Below, piece by piece: positions 11,621 to 23,856 of a stretch of 50,775 bases of DNA. Under the pieces are notes generated by a model. It was not told where the DNA came from and searched no databases. It worked only from the letters and a program-made list of their open reading frames with translations. Numbering within the stretch: the stretch's first letter is position 1; each line of letters opens with the position of its first letter. The DNA is from Pezizomycotina sp. ARF18 (lineage: Eukaryota; Ascomycota), in the NCBI GenBank assembly GCA_002224055.1, contig AZLU01000273.1:1-50775 (forward strand), read 5' to 3'. Both the position numbers and the translations under genes were made by a program.

Positions 11621-12583
11621 CTATAACGTTGTCAAAAGTTATTTTATATATTCGTTCCCATACCATGTCCACGCTTCTTCGTGTATTTATGCTCTGTTTA
11701 CCTCAAATCCGTTTGTTCCTTGTACAACTGAGGTGGAATTCTGTACATTTCATTTTGTTCCCCATCCCGGGTCCTATCGGCGTCTTGCTTCTCTTGTGAA
11801 TCCTAGACGACACTGTAGATTAAATGAACTCTTAATTAACCAAAGTAGATGAATAAAATTAAAATTAAATAAATGCAAGTGGCTGGATAGGAATAACGGG
11901 TTCAATCAGCCGTAGGCCCGCATTTTATGGCCCGTTAGCAACAATAAGACGTGAGAGGCGTTGTGCGCTCCAAACAAGATCTACTCAGTAGATCTAACCA
12001 ATTGGATTTTGATTGATTGGCTTATGAGTAACTGGGCAATTATATACTAGTTATATATAGATGTCTATTTGCATTCATACACGTAGTAAATATATCAGAC
12101 GTATTCTACTTGACTGTGAACGGGAATAGATTTCTTTTTTTCTTTTCTTTTTTTTTTTTTCTTGTTCTTGTTCTTCCGTAGAAAATATCAACTGGAAGTC
12201 AAACATGCGCGGCTCGCTTAATCTCTCCAAGCCGTCTCCAAGAGCTTATCTCAAATACAATGAATGTACTAAAAAAAAAAGCATAGTCAAATAAAAATCT
12301 GCAAGTCACACTTCTAGAAATTCTACGTGGGACATAGATTGATAAAATATGAACATATAGCTGGGACTTTTTTTAATGAAAAACTATATCGAAATAGTGA
12401 GTTGAACAATATACGTCGTGGAATCATACTGCACGAAGGAAAATATGCAGACTGCTGGGATGATGAATCATGAATATCACAAACCAACCGCACCCCGATT
12501 AAAGTAATCATGGATCTAAACTGTCTATGATTTTCCTTCTACTGTCTATTTTTTTGGACACTCTCCGGCAAGGCAGGAGAGTG

Positions 12584-12609
12584 CCCCCCCCCCCCCTTTT
12601 TTTTTTTTT
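12584..12609 (+). repeat. C13T13 homopyrimidine tract
   Basis: Thirteen C followed directly by thirteen T, in the presumed 3' flank of CSE1. On the CSE1 sense strand it reads A13G13. Confidence 0.9.
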
Positions 12610-12968
12610 AAAGGTTCGTAGAATAATATATGCTTGAATGAAATAAGGATTATGTGAGACGGGAAAATGTGAGTACGAGAAAATAATGAGGGGAGGGGGA
12701 AATATGTTGGGCAGAGAAACATGGGAAGATGGACAATAAAAATAGAAGACATGATTGGAATCGGGATATCGAATAAAGTGCTAAATAAATATCAAAGATA
12801 TTGCTTTTGAAAGTTACTTTTTTCATCTCTCTCTCTTTTCTTTTTCCGGATTAATAGGCATGGCACGAATAGGTGGTAATATGGAATGATCTTTAGTTGC
12901 GATAGCGAAAAGAGGTATATACGTATCGCGATCTAAACGGTTATGATAAAAGAGAGGGAAAAAAGAAA

Positions 12969-15900
12969 TCATACGACGTAGCTTTCCAAAAGCCCTTTCT
13001 CTTGAGGACCTAGCTGTCCGATGAATCCTTTCACCTGGCTACCGTTGTTCAGCGCCGTATTCAACTCCTGCCCCACCCATTTCTTGACGTCAACGATACC
13101 TTGCTGTGTCGCAAAGATGTCCTCGGGAATCTTCTTGGCTGTGTCAGGTAGCAAAGCTGACGCCGAATGACATGTCGTCCACATCAGCCTCCGTGGTCTG
13201 ATCGTACGCCGCGTTGGCTGTCGGATCGTACGGAGCCGGCGGGATTTCGAGGAGCTTAAGTAATGCCGTGATGGTCGGCGCCCAGAACTGATGGTACGGA
13301 GGGTTGGCCAGGGAGGAAGACGTGAACGCAAGCTTCGCAAGGCCGATGACCGCTGTCTTGCGCTCCAATGCCTTTTGCAATTTTTGGGTCTCGGCAGGAT
13401 AATCGCCTTGTAAAGTTCGGCAAAGATACTGCGAAGGTCCCATAATATTAGTCAACGGTTCTTTATATTCATTTTATATATCATAACTGTTAGAGAGAGG
13501 TTTTTTAACATACCCATTCTGGACCTGATCGATTGCTCTGATCGTAAAGTCCGGGCCCGCGCCTTGCTTATCTCTCGAAACAAGCATGTAGAAAAATTTG
13601 ATAAACCGGACGACAAGCAGTTCCGTTTTCGAACCAGTGAGCCTTGTCATCAGGATTACGAAGATCTGTTGGAAATAAGGCTTTAGTACGTCGATGGGAA
13701 GTTGTTGAATTACGCCTTCAATCAGATCGAAGCCCCAGTTTTCCGTCAGCTTCGAGTTAGCAGCTTCTGGAAGACTCCTAGAATTGGTTCGATTTGCTTG
13801 TTTTCGATAATCGTCGAAGAAGCGCGAGCACAGATCGCGATCAGAAGGCGGACAAGGGCCGGAACATTGCCTCGAGTTTCCCATAATGACGGCATCAGCA
13901 GGGGACCGATTAGTTGCTGATATCTTGCTGGCAATGGTGCTGTCGGATTGCACTCGAGCAGCAGCGCCAACAATTGGAAGACGTATGGGATGAATTCTTA
14001 ATTTTCATTCCCAGAAGCACAGGAGCATTTTACGTTAGTGTGGATCTCAAACCAATTCAACCTCTTCATATAGTATTTACGGAAAGGACTTACCAGTAAT
14101 CTCATTTTGCAAAATTGCATGAACGGCTCGTCAAGGTTGTTTTCGAGCATTTCGGGTTGCTTAGTGCCAGCAAACCTGATGACGGCGCCCAGAGACTCAA
14201 AGTGGTAGTGGTTGAATCTGGGGTTGCTCGGATTCTTGCCGATAACATAGGTAATAGGTATGAGGTGCGCCAGTGCAAGCTTGGCTACAGTCGTACAATG
14301 TTCTCTGCATACAATAAGAACCCTCATGACCGCCCTCATCAAAAACTCGTTCTCGGCCAACTTTTCGGGCGTTTGGCCCTTCTCGATGAGACTGAATAGC
14401 TGCGTCAGGAGCTGATTCTGCAAAGGGGCTGATTTCATCCTTGGAAAACATCGACTGGCCCCCTGACTGTCCTCCCGACTGGAGATACAGCATCCTTTCG
14501 ATAGTTATGGCCGTATAAGTGTACGTGACGTAGTTTGGCGAAGCGAGGTGCTTGATCAGCACAGAGAAGTTTTCTCGAAGCTGGTCCTTCGTAAATTGAC
14601 TGCGGAACGTGTACATGTATCTGATCGCATCCACCTTAAGGATGGGATGAACGGATTCGAACGGTCCGACGAGGTCTTCGGCAACGTTGGTGGTGAAAAA
14701 GTTCACCACATCAATTAGCATGTTCGTCGAGCTGACACCATACTGCGTGAGCACACCTTTAACGGCAATGGAGGTGAACATGAACAGCGCTAGGTCCTTC
14801 GATTTCCAGTTTTCGGCCGGCGATTTAGCGTATTCGCTAAGGAACAGCTGAATGTACCTCGAGACTACCTCTGTTACGGTCTTTCGAACCTCTCCATGAG
14901 CTGACGAAGAAAGTCGTTTGCCGCTCTTCGTCTTGTATCGCTGTCGGCACCCTCAAGATCGCGCCTGATGAATTCGATCGGATCGTCTTCGAAGAGTTCC
15001 TCGTCGCTCGCTAAATTTCTGGTCAGTGAATTTGATTTCCAAATTTTAGGCCCTGTAGGAAATGTAACATTTAAATTACTTACTCCGTAATGTCATATTC
15101 GGTACAATGACCTTGACGATGAGTTGATCGAGCACGTCTGGGTTGTCGAAGTTTTTGGCGTGCGTGGAGGACCTTGCTACGGACGTGAGGAACTGCAGAG
15201 CTTTGCTTACAAGCTGCAAATGATGAGCGGTGGTGAGTCAGTATGCGATTAAAAAAAAAAAAAAAAAAAAAAGGAGAATGGCGGCCGTTTAGACATAGCC
15301 TATTGAGAATATGGCAAAGGTGGGGAATAACTTACAATGTCATATTTCTGTTCTAGACCGATATTCGTCAGAAGCCCCCAAGTTGATTCTACAAAGCCGG
15401 GAAGTATGGCCTCGAAGGCATCCTCATACTTCTGCGCGTAAAGAACCAAGGTTTCGCAGATGCCAGCTTTGACTCTTTCGATGTGACCAGCCTCACCCTC
15501 ATCATCGGTGACGAGGAGCGGATTGGAATACGTAAGGTATTTGTGGAACAGGCTCATGATGCTTCCCAAATTTTCCTCGAAAATTTCGGGCAAATCTTGG
15601 CAACTGAGGTCGAAGAAAATCTTGATGAGAAGGTTAAGGGTTTGGAAGAGGCCTTCGAGCTCGCGCTTGTTATCCTTGTTCGCTTCGATTCGCTTGTCGG
15701 TTTCCTTCAGAGAGACAGCATTAAGAGTGGTAAGCATATTTACCTTTGATCAATAATGCCCCGGGGGTAATTTAAATATGACTTACACCCAACAGAGCTA
15801 AAAAAGGCTGCCCAAAACGTTGCAGGACGTGGAGAATTTCGGTGAAGAGTTCGTCCGAACGGTACAGAGGTCGCCATCTCTTGAATATCGAATGGGCGAC

Positions 15901-16740
15901 TGTGAGCACACCGTTGTTCTGGTCGTTATTTGGCGTTCCCAGCTTGCTAACGAGTTCCTACGTGGACGGTTGCTTAGTTTCGAGGTATTGGAAAAACAGT
16001 GAGAAGTGACAGTAGACATAGGTAGGTATCGATATATATATGCGGCTTAATGTCATGGACTAGATTGGTGGAAGCGCACTTACTTCACTAATGTGTCCCA
16101 CCTCTGGTAGAAATCACTATCGGCGATAATGCTTATGGCTTCTCCGATTTGAGACTGGATGTTGGGGGACACGATATCATGAGGCCGATAAGCTCCCCCT
16201 TGATAGCGTCACGTCTTCGGGGGCCAGTTTGTGCTTCCCTTCTTCGTCCTGGAAAAGAAAGAAGGAAAATGCAGAGGGAACAGAAAAAAGTGCGTTAGAT
16301 GTCCACGGAAACCTTGAAAGCAGTTAAGCACAGGGGTGGGAACCAATCTATCTTGCTTACCGCCCAGTTGCGTCGGATCAATTTTTGAAGAATAGTGCCC
16401 GGCGAGACGGATGTCATTTGGGACGTTGCCATTGTTGACGATGTGTAGCAGCAGGATTGGGAATCCAGGAGTTAGTTCGGCAGAGCGTAATTGCGCCTCA
16501 GCTGTATGAAAGAAAAAAAGAGAGAAAAGGAAGGGAAAAGGACGTGATAGCACAAAGGACGGTCGGTCAGTGGCGATCAATCAAGAGGTAAAAGACGAAG
16601 AAGTGATATTTTTAATGTCCCTCGGTTTTTCATTTTTTTTGGATGGAAGTTCAAGATATTAGCTTACTTACCGCCTTGCTCTCGGACGGACTCAGTGATT
16701 GGCGCAGCAAGTTAATGATAGGCTGGAGTTTATCATCCAT
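12969..16740 (-). CDS. CSE1: Importin-alpha re-exporter CSE1/CAS (exportin-2)
   Basis: A karyopherin-beta exportin that returns importin-alpha to the cytoplasm with Ran-GTP. The start MDDKLQPIINLLRQSL is at 16740. NNGNVPNDIRLAG marks the importin-beta N-terminal region, ELFEDDPIEFIRRDLEG (about 14990) and VHPILKVDAIRYMYTFRSQ followed by SPNYVTYTYTAITIERMLY are the Cse1 central domain, and RKTAVIGLAKLAF plus KKWVGQELNTALNNGSQ the C-terminal CAS domain. The final residues are ESYVV with TGA at 12969-12971. Introns include 13429-13513 (donor GTATGT at 13513, acceptor CAG) and one holding A22 (15251-15272; T22 on the sense strand). At least ten frame changes split the gene; the full length fits the usual 950-970 residues. 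The frame choices were made by matching to remembered family blocks. It is divergent from TSC2. Confidence 0.92.
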
Positions 16741-16957
16741 TTTGAACAAAGGAAGGTATTTCTTCGAGTGGGTAGAAGAGGTCCTGGTGGAAATTTACCA
16801 ATGAAAAGCGGCACAATACGATAGATATACTTGATATAAACAATGAGAGATAAAAAGGTATCCAGGAGTAGCAGCAGTATAGCAGTGCCTGTAAGTAAAT
16901 AGCAAAAAGAAAGAGAAAAATGTTTCTCTTTGCTAGATGTCCTTATGTGTGAGAGGT

Positions 16958-16983
16958 TACTACTACTACTAGTAGTAGTAGTA
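16958..16983. repeat. Palindromic TAC/GTA trinucleotide repeat
   Basis: Four TAC-type units run into four AGT-type units so that the 26 bases equal their own reverse complement, centred on CTAG at 16969-16972. Such a block can fold into a hairpin. It lies about 220 bases upstream of the CSE1 start. Confidence 0.85.
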
Positions 16984-17162
16984 TTATATAACTTATAATA
17001 GTCGTGTTTTGGGAAGCTCAAGGATGTGCCACAAAAAAATGTGAAAGGGAGAAAGAAAAGAAATAAAGAAGACGTAAAGTAGAGCAGGAAGAGTATAAAT
17101 TTTCCCACACGCGTCAAAATTTAAGTATGTCACGTGATAGCTCTATTATATATATAGATCTC

Positions 17163-17192
17163 TATTATTATTATTATTATTATTATTATTAT
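17163..17192 (+). repeat. TAT trinucleotide microsatellite, 10 units
   Basis: Ten uninterrupted TAT units in the CSE1-TSC2 divergent region. Confidence 0.95.
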
Positions 17193-17851
17193 GTTGCTCT
17201 CTATATCCCAATAGAAGACTAAAGTCTTCAAGTATATATATTTATTACATTACATATATACTTACATTTCTAGGTATACATTCTCAGGTAATTAGCTGCT
17301 TAGTTATGGTCTTTATATATCGCACTCAGTTCTCTCTTTCTCTCCTTTGCTTACCCCACACTTTTCCCAATTTGGAAGCTTAAACGAAAAAAAAAAATCA
17401 TATTTTCTTTGCTTCATCTTTCTTTTTTTTTTTTTTTTTTTTTTTTAAAATGGAAGAGACGTCGGAGCTGGAAAAAAAAAAAAAAAAAAAAGTAGTGTAA
17501 AAGGCGAGGGGACGGTGAAAAATTTTTTGGGGGTTGGTTGGTTTGGTTACTTACTAGCACTAATTATTGCTTATCGTTATTTTTCGTTTAAAATCATCTT
17601 GTGGTCGTCGACAACGACTTCTGGTCCTAGTAATTCATATAAATATATATATATATTTTCCATGAATCTAGATATTAAGTTATATGTATTTTGTTTTATT
17701 CTGCCTGCAAAAGATTTCGCCCCTCTTCTAATTTAGCGCGGGGAATCACCGACCTAGCGTTCGAGTTGCTTGCTTACTTGCTTACTTGAGATTTTTTTTT
17801 TTTTTTTTTTTCGGTGTCGGGGCTCCTCTTTTTCATTCTGAACCCAGCCAA

Positions 17852-20800
17852 ATGTCGAGAGTTGATCCGGATCCGAAACCAAGCGGGCTCGCTGGAGTGT
17901 TCCGCAACCTAGGAAGGCTAAACCGACAGGCTTCTCTACCCAGCAGCAACAGCAACAGCACCAGCTTCACCCGGATCAGCTTCACCCGGATCAGCTTCAC
18001 CCGGATCGGCAGCAGCAGCAGCAGCAGCAGCAGACCCCCGCCAGCACCAGCATCAGCCAGAGTACGTCCACCACCACCAGCTACAGCAACATGTCTTACC
18101 CCGGCAACCAACCGCGCCCTCTTCATTGGGAACCCGAACCCGACTGGCCTTGGCATCGGCCCGCTGGTGGAGAGGGCCCGCTCTACCGCGACGACCGCGC
18201 GTCCTTCTCCCGTAGCAGATCTGCCGCCGCCGCTTCTGCCGACGGTACTATTTAGGGGGCCATCCCAGAACCACACCCTCTTCATGCAGCTAAAGCCAGG
18301 ACCCAATAGCGGTGAGAATCGCCGCGGCCGAAGCATTCCGTCACATTGTCGTTGATTACGCCATATCCACCGTGAGCGCTGTCTGGGTAGCGGCGCAGGA
18401 CCTTACCAGCCTGCACAACCCGTCGAAGCCAGGCACGCCGCATTTAACTGCTCACCGCGTGCATAACCCAGTCGGATCCTTCGTCTCTGGATCGCCTCAT
18501 CTACTTCCGCGCCATATCGGAACACCATTCCGCCAACGACTTTGATCTGCAGCTGGAAGCGCTTATCGCCCTCACGAACAACGGCAAGGATCTAATCGCG
18601 TTTCGAAAGGGAGGTGCAGCCGCTGCTGTGCAAATGGCTGAAGGGATGTTCCGCGAGGCAACCGCGGCGAGGCAGGCACGCAAGCGCGAAAACCCATCCT
18701 CCCTCCCAGTCCATGACGTCCGCTGAGTTTAACCTTCAGCAGCTCTTTACATTCCTTATAAACGTCATCAAGTTTAACTTCAAGACCTTTGAAGAGTCCG
18801 AAATCGTTCCCATGCTCAATGATGTCTAACCATATGCAAGAAGACTACGAGCAAGGACGATATCACTCGTCGCTCATGTTCATCGACGCCCTCATCACGT
18901 ATGGTTACGTGCCCAGGGCATCCTTACCCTTGTATCGAGGTGTTATGCGGGGCATACGCCACGATCCGAGACCTGACCGAAGCACCTGGAACGCGATCAG
19001 CAATCTTGCAGGAGTTATATGGCTCACAATTCTTTGTTGACGCTGCGGGAGATCTTGGAAGCCACCAGCCAGGAAGGAGCAGCATCGAATACCAACACCC
19101 TCCGTGGTGCCGTATGCTTCTGGAAAGGCTTCTCATTGCCGGGGAAGAGGACGGACTGCCACCGCTGCAATTCTCGACCGTGATGCTCTCCTACCAGTCG
19201 GCCATCGCTGCCAACAATGGGCGGCTTGAGCTCGACATTTGCCGCGCAATTGCAATATCTTCTCCAAAAGCCATATCATATCCCGGATCGCTTTCGACGA
19301 ATGGCTGGTGCCGCTGGATGTTTTGGTGCAGTGCTCCAAGAGGACACTGACGACAAACTCGATGTCCTGCCGTCACGCTTTCTGACAGTACGCGCGCTGG
19401 TCAACAGACTTTGAAGAAGGACAAGGATGGGTTAGGTCTTGCAATTTCGCAGACGATTTTCCAGGTTATATCGCAATTCGAAGCCCAGTGCGCTGCTCCG
19501 GATTCGGGCCATCGGAGGCTGTTATGGACTTTTTCACCAACGTTCACACTATGCTTCCGGATAGTGCGCGGAATTGTAATCAACTACTATGCACGGAGCA
19601 TCTGTGTTACCCGTCTTGTAGGGATTGGCTTAAAAATTCCCGACGCTAATAGATATATTTTTCAAGAATACGGCACGCCCTTTCTCCATGAGAATTAACA
19701 TACTCTCCTTGATTAAGGACGTATTCGAAACGATTAAGGATGTCTGTGACGAGCGGAGCCTTCACCAGCTAATACTCGCCGTCTTTGAAGACATGGCGTC
19801 CGAGAAAGACGTCAATGTTCTCGAAGCCCTAGTCAAGGTCGCCGTCGATGTGGCAAGCGATGGGAACATGATTTTATTTACAGAGCTCGTCAATCATATG
19901 GTGGACTGCCTCGCTTCGACCGAATTGGAGCTTTCGGATCGTTCTGCGGAGGATGATTCTCGTACTAGCGATGTCAAAACTACAGTTTCGTCCTCTTCAA
20001 ATGGAGCTTCCCGGCTACTCCGGCTAATATCGTCACAAGAGGATTTGTTTCCATGTTCATGCAGAGTTTAAATACCTCAGCTACTAAATGTCTGCGAGTT
20101 TTCGAGGAGCTGATCAAGATTTCGAACGCTACGAATTGCGAGATGGATGCGCGTTTGACCGCAATGAGGCTGCTCTTCCGTATTCGAGCCGATTCTGATA
20201 ACGCAATATGTCTGGTGGAAGATTGCGAAGCTAATAACCTTGCAACCACGTTGGCCCGGACACCCAGGTTGGCCGATGAAGCTGGTTTAGGTGGGAGGAT
20301 GGCGACCGCTCCCCCGGTAAAAGCGAGGATGAGGCTCTAATGTCATCTAGCCCTGTCAGCACTCCCGGTTCTTCCGTCATCGGCTCTGGATTCGGTTCCA
20401 TAGGACGAAGCAGCTCTAAAACATCACAAGGGCTGCTTTGCGAGGCCCAGTGTTGAGAAATATGAAAGAATAAAACCGAAAAACCCTCTGTGGAGCTACC
20501 CAGAAAGCCGGCCGTTACCCGAGGCGGTAGCGGCGGACTCAAGCCAGTTTCTATTCTGTTATCTAGACCCGGCAAGACCAAGGCTGCGTAGCGGGCCACC
20601 GACGAAAGATGTGATCCAGTTCGAGCATGGCTAGACACCGTTATCGGAATTTTCGAGAGAGGGTGCGAGTGGGAGGTATATTCCTATGTATTGGTTCACA
20701 GCTCCTCACAGCTCAGCAATAAAACGTTATTAGGAGTTGTAAGGATCGTTATACAGAGACTGCGTTTGTGATTTGCGAGCAGCTCCATAACAACAAACTA

Positions 20801-22845
20801 CCAAACACAGATCTGCGGCAGAAGTAAAAAGAGCTGGCAGTCGCCTTGATTCATACCCTAACAACGCTCATAAGCTATCACGAGCACTTAACAAATCGAT
20901 CAAGAGGCGATCGTAAAAGCTTTTCAGCTTGGCCTTCATTCGTGGCAGCGGACTGCAAAACCATGCATACATGCCCTCTCCATATGCTGCTACGAGCTTT
21001 CGATGGCCACCAGCAAATTTTTGCCCGGCATTCTTGTCAAACTGTCTCAGATCATCACGACTGCAGCGGTGAGCGTCCACATCCTCGAATTTTTGTCTCT
21101 GCTAGCGCGCCTGCCAAACTTGTACGTCAACTTCACCGAACCCGATTTCAGGAGCATTTTCGCCATCGCCTTCCGCTACATCCAGCACACCAAAGAGCTT
21201 GCGAGCGCTCCATCGTCGCGCGTCGTCAGCGGCGCAGGAGTTCCAACAAAGGTGTCACAACCCAAAGATCAGATCGAGCTGCAGATGACCCAGGACCAGC
21301 CAGAGACGTCGCAGTACGTCCTGACATTAGCTTATAACGTGCTCGCGACATGGTTCCTCTCTTTAAACTTAATGACCGCGCCAAGTATGTTTCCTGGATC
21401 GCAAGAGGTTTGATCCTCGGTGACGGTGCCTCTAAGGATGTGCTGGATGAGCAGAGTCAGGCTTGCATCGATATGCTTAGGAGATTCACTTATGCCGATC
21501 AAGATAATAAGGTTCAGTCGGGAAAGTCTTCTCTCAATTCGGCGCGAGTATGAGCAAATCGTGGCTCTTAGGCTCAAAGATCATAACCATACAGACTTCA
21601 GTAAGCTCGGTTTGTCCAATGTGACCGTACGACAGCCTGTAAGTAATAATTCACCTTTAGATTGGGATTCATTAACAAGAGCTACATCAGACAAGACTAA
21701 TTTTTTTTTTTTTGCCCGAATATAGTCCGGCACCGCTTGCTTTACTTGAAGCAAGAGTCTCCACACGCACAATGGTTGTTACAAGGGTTCGTTTCTCCAG
21801 ATTTACTAGCATCTAGCGGTAATGGCGATGGTCCGGCGCCTGACCTGACCGGCAGGCAACCGTCCGTGATGCCGAGCCACATCCTAATGCAACTGACGGC
21901 GGACGTGGCGGCGTCAGAGTCTTCAAGGCCATTCTCCTCCCAGACGATGATACGAACAACCGGGCCTGGGCGTGTTCGACCGGATACCGGTTGTAGATTC
22001 CATAAGGTCGGAGTGGTTTACGTTGGTGCTGGCCAAACTCTCGAAACCGAAATCTCTCGAACGTCATGGGCTCCTCCGACTACACCGACTTTGTCGATGG
22101 TTTAGGTGACCTGATACCCTCAAAGGCTCGACTATCAATACCGGCGGCCTTGACCGGGAAGGCAACATCGATGGCGAGTTTGCGTATTTTTGGAGCGACC
22201 GGATCACGCAGATTATTTTCCATGTCACCACGATGATGCCGACGAACCGCATCCACGACCCGCAGTGCACGAACAAGAAGCGGCACATTGGTAATGACTT
22301 TGTGAATATTATATTCAACAATTCTGGTCTACCCTTCCGTTTCGATACGATACCTGCGCAGTTCAATTTCGTCAACATTGTTGTATCTCCCGAGGCCCGC
22401 ACGGGATTCCTTGCCACGCGGCTGAAGAATTACGACGAGTCGGATCTCCAGTTTTACCGCGTCCAGCTGTTCTGCAAGCGAGGAATACCCGAGCTGAGTC
22501 CTGCCGCGGAGCCCAAGATGATATCCGGAAAATCCTCAGCACGTTCGTCCGCAACCTTGCCCTCAACGCGAGTGTCTTTCGCACGTCTACAACGAAGGTG
22601 GCGGAGAGCACATTAGCAACTGAGACACGGCTGCGCGCCATTAACCAGCTCCGGGAACGCCTAGGCGCCCCCATGGCCGTTAGCCCCACGATGACAGGGA
22701 GCCCATAGGCAAGACTAGCGACACTTCCTCCAGAAGGATATCGATCATGTCAGACAGATCGAACGGAGCTGGTGATACAGAATCCGGCAATGAAATGGAT
22801 GGTTTGCTGGAAACCTATGATTTTAGCAGATGGGGAGGCGCATGA
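17852..22845 (+). CDS. TSC2: Tuberin homologue TSC2, Rap/Rheb GTPase-activating protein
   Basis: With TSC1/hamartin, tuberin stimulates GTP hydrolysis on Rheb and restrains TORC1. The start MSRVDPDPKPSGLAGVFRN at 17852 matches fungal tuberins, which begin with a Ser-rich GVFR region. Then follow a Gln/His repeat region, RIAAAEAFRHIVVDYAIS (18315 on) and the tuberin N-terminal block EALIALTNNGKDLI. Alpha-helical tuberin repeats occupy about 18.7-21.3 kb. The C-terminal Rap-GAP domain is clear: KKRHIGNDFVNIIFNNSG (about 22277), FRFDTIPAQFNFVNIVVSP and DLQFYRVQLF. The Asn of GNDF corresponds to the catalytic Asn thumb, so activity should be kept. TGA is at 22843-22845. About 1,600 codons fit fungal TSC2. 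Frameshifts are scattered through the gene, for instance near 18250, 18430, 19030, 19340 and 20320. Identity is firm; splicing was not resolved. Confidence 0.92.
17962..18033 (+). repeat. Intragenic 15-bp repeat (x3) plus CAG8 in TSC2
   Basis: The 15-mer CAGCTTCACCCGGAT occurs three times in a row (17962-18006), followed by CGG and eight CAG units (18010-18033). In the likely frame it encodes Gln-Leu-His-Pro-Asp three times and then polyglutamine; in the frame of the initiator it reads Ser-Phe-Thr-Arg-Ile and polyserine. It lies in the disordered N-terminal region of TSC2. Confidence 0.9.
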
Positions 22846-23856
22846 GGATTGTTCTCTGCATGCTGTCCAGATATTTTTCTTTCTTTTTTTTTCTTTTCTT
22901 TTTTCTCTCTTTAATGCATATTCTCCATGTGCTGTATATGTATAAATATGTATAATATATATAGATATACTCCGCCCCGTCAAATAACCACTGATTCCTC
23001 CTTTCTCTATAGTCTTCGCTCTCCTCCATATACTTTTCTCGGTGGTCCCCTCTTCTTCCATCTCCGTTCCGCTTTCTCCTCTCCTCCACTCCTCTCCTCT
23101 TTCCTCTCTCGTCTCTTTGCGATTCATGTCTAATTCTATAGATCCCCTTCTTTCTGTCTTGAATGCCATTTACATGTCAGGGTATAGCGAAACCCTACGA
23201 TAGCGTTGCATGATGAACCAGATACCTTTCTTTTTATCCGCCAGAATTTACCGAATAGTGTAGAATTTGACACTTCAAAGCGATGCTTTTCCAAGCCAAG
23301 TACTTGTAGAACTGTGCTAAGTATAGCACTGAACGAGTATCCATCCTCGTATATAAATATCAAATATATATAAATAAATATTCATTAAAGTTTTCAGTGC
23401 ATTGGCCAGAGGATCTTTGATTAGCTCAGTTATTCGTGAAAATAGTATTTCGGTACTTCGAGTACCCACGGTATTTTTGTTCTTTCTGCCTTACAAGTAT
23501 TTTGAGACACTTCCCCTCGGGCGCCAATCTGATACCTCTCTTTAGGTATTAATAATTTGTGGCCAAATGCGAGATATAGAATGCGTCTGACCTTGGTCGC
23601 GAGCGCTCCCCAGCTAAGGCCCTCTAGATCTGGTCTATAAGTAGTAATTTAATGAGGCTGGCGTGCAGGAGGAGAGGGCAAAGAAAAGAAAAGAAAACAA
23701 AAGAGAAAGCTAAATTTAGCTCTGCTCAGTAGTTACTGTTGTCTCGCTAAGGATGCAAAAAAATTTTAAGCTTAAATCGACGTCGCAAACAACCAAGAAC
23801 CACTAAAAAAAGGGAAAAAGGAAGAGAAAAAAAAAAAAAAAAAAAAAAGAGAGAGA
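22846..23856. other. Intergenic region TSC2/BMT2
   Basis: No supported gene. It begins with pyrimidine-rich DNA (22870-23120) that gives low-complexity open frames on both strands, then AT-rich sequence near 23340-23390. It ends with A22 (23827-23848) immediately before the BMT2 start. It should contain the TSC2 terminator and the BMT2 promoter. Confidence 0.6.

Larger units (their letters stand above)
11273..12968. other. Convergent intergenic region AVT1/CSE1 with C-T tracts
   Basis: No supported gene; it should contain both 3' untranslated regions. The open frame at 11400-11852 is Phe- and Ser-rich, crosses homopolymers and shows no domain. Two homopyrimidine blocks, C10T15 (11596-11620) and C13T13 (12584-12609), are the most striking content. 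Confidence 0.6.
16741..17851. other. Divergent promoter region of CSE1 and TSC2
   Basis: About 1.1 kb lie between the two start codons, so it must hold both promoters. It contains a 26-base palindromic trinucleotide block (16958-16983), ten TAT units (17163-17192), long T and A runs near 17418-17446 and 17472-17490, and T20 (17792-17811) 40 bases before the TSC2 ATG. The open frames here are low complexity and not called. Confidence 0.6.

Noticed and set aside
11400-11852. 150-residue open frame after AVT1
   Set aside because: Phe/Lys-rich, crosses the C10T15 tract, and shows no family motif; more likely 3' flank.
13702-13920. Plus-strand open frames inside CSE1 (also at 14115-14399 and 15483-15749)
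   Set aside because: Antisense shadows of a clearly recognised exportin.
17833-18336. Minus-strand 167-residue open frame over the TSC2 N-terminus
   Set aside because: Leu-rich shadow of the CAG/Ser repeats; the plus strand carries the tuberin N-terminus.
22750-23169. Glu/Arg-rich minus-strand open frame after TSC2
   Set aside because: Produced by pyrimidine-rich DNA; low complexity only.
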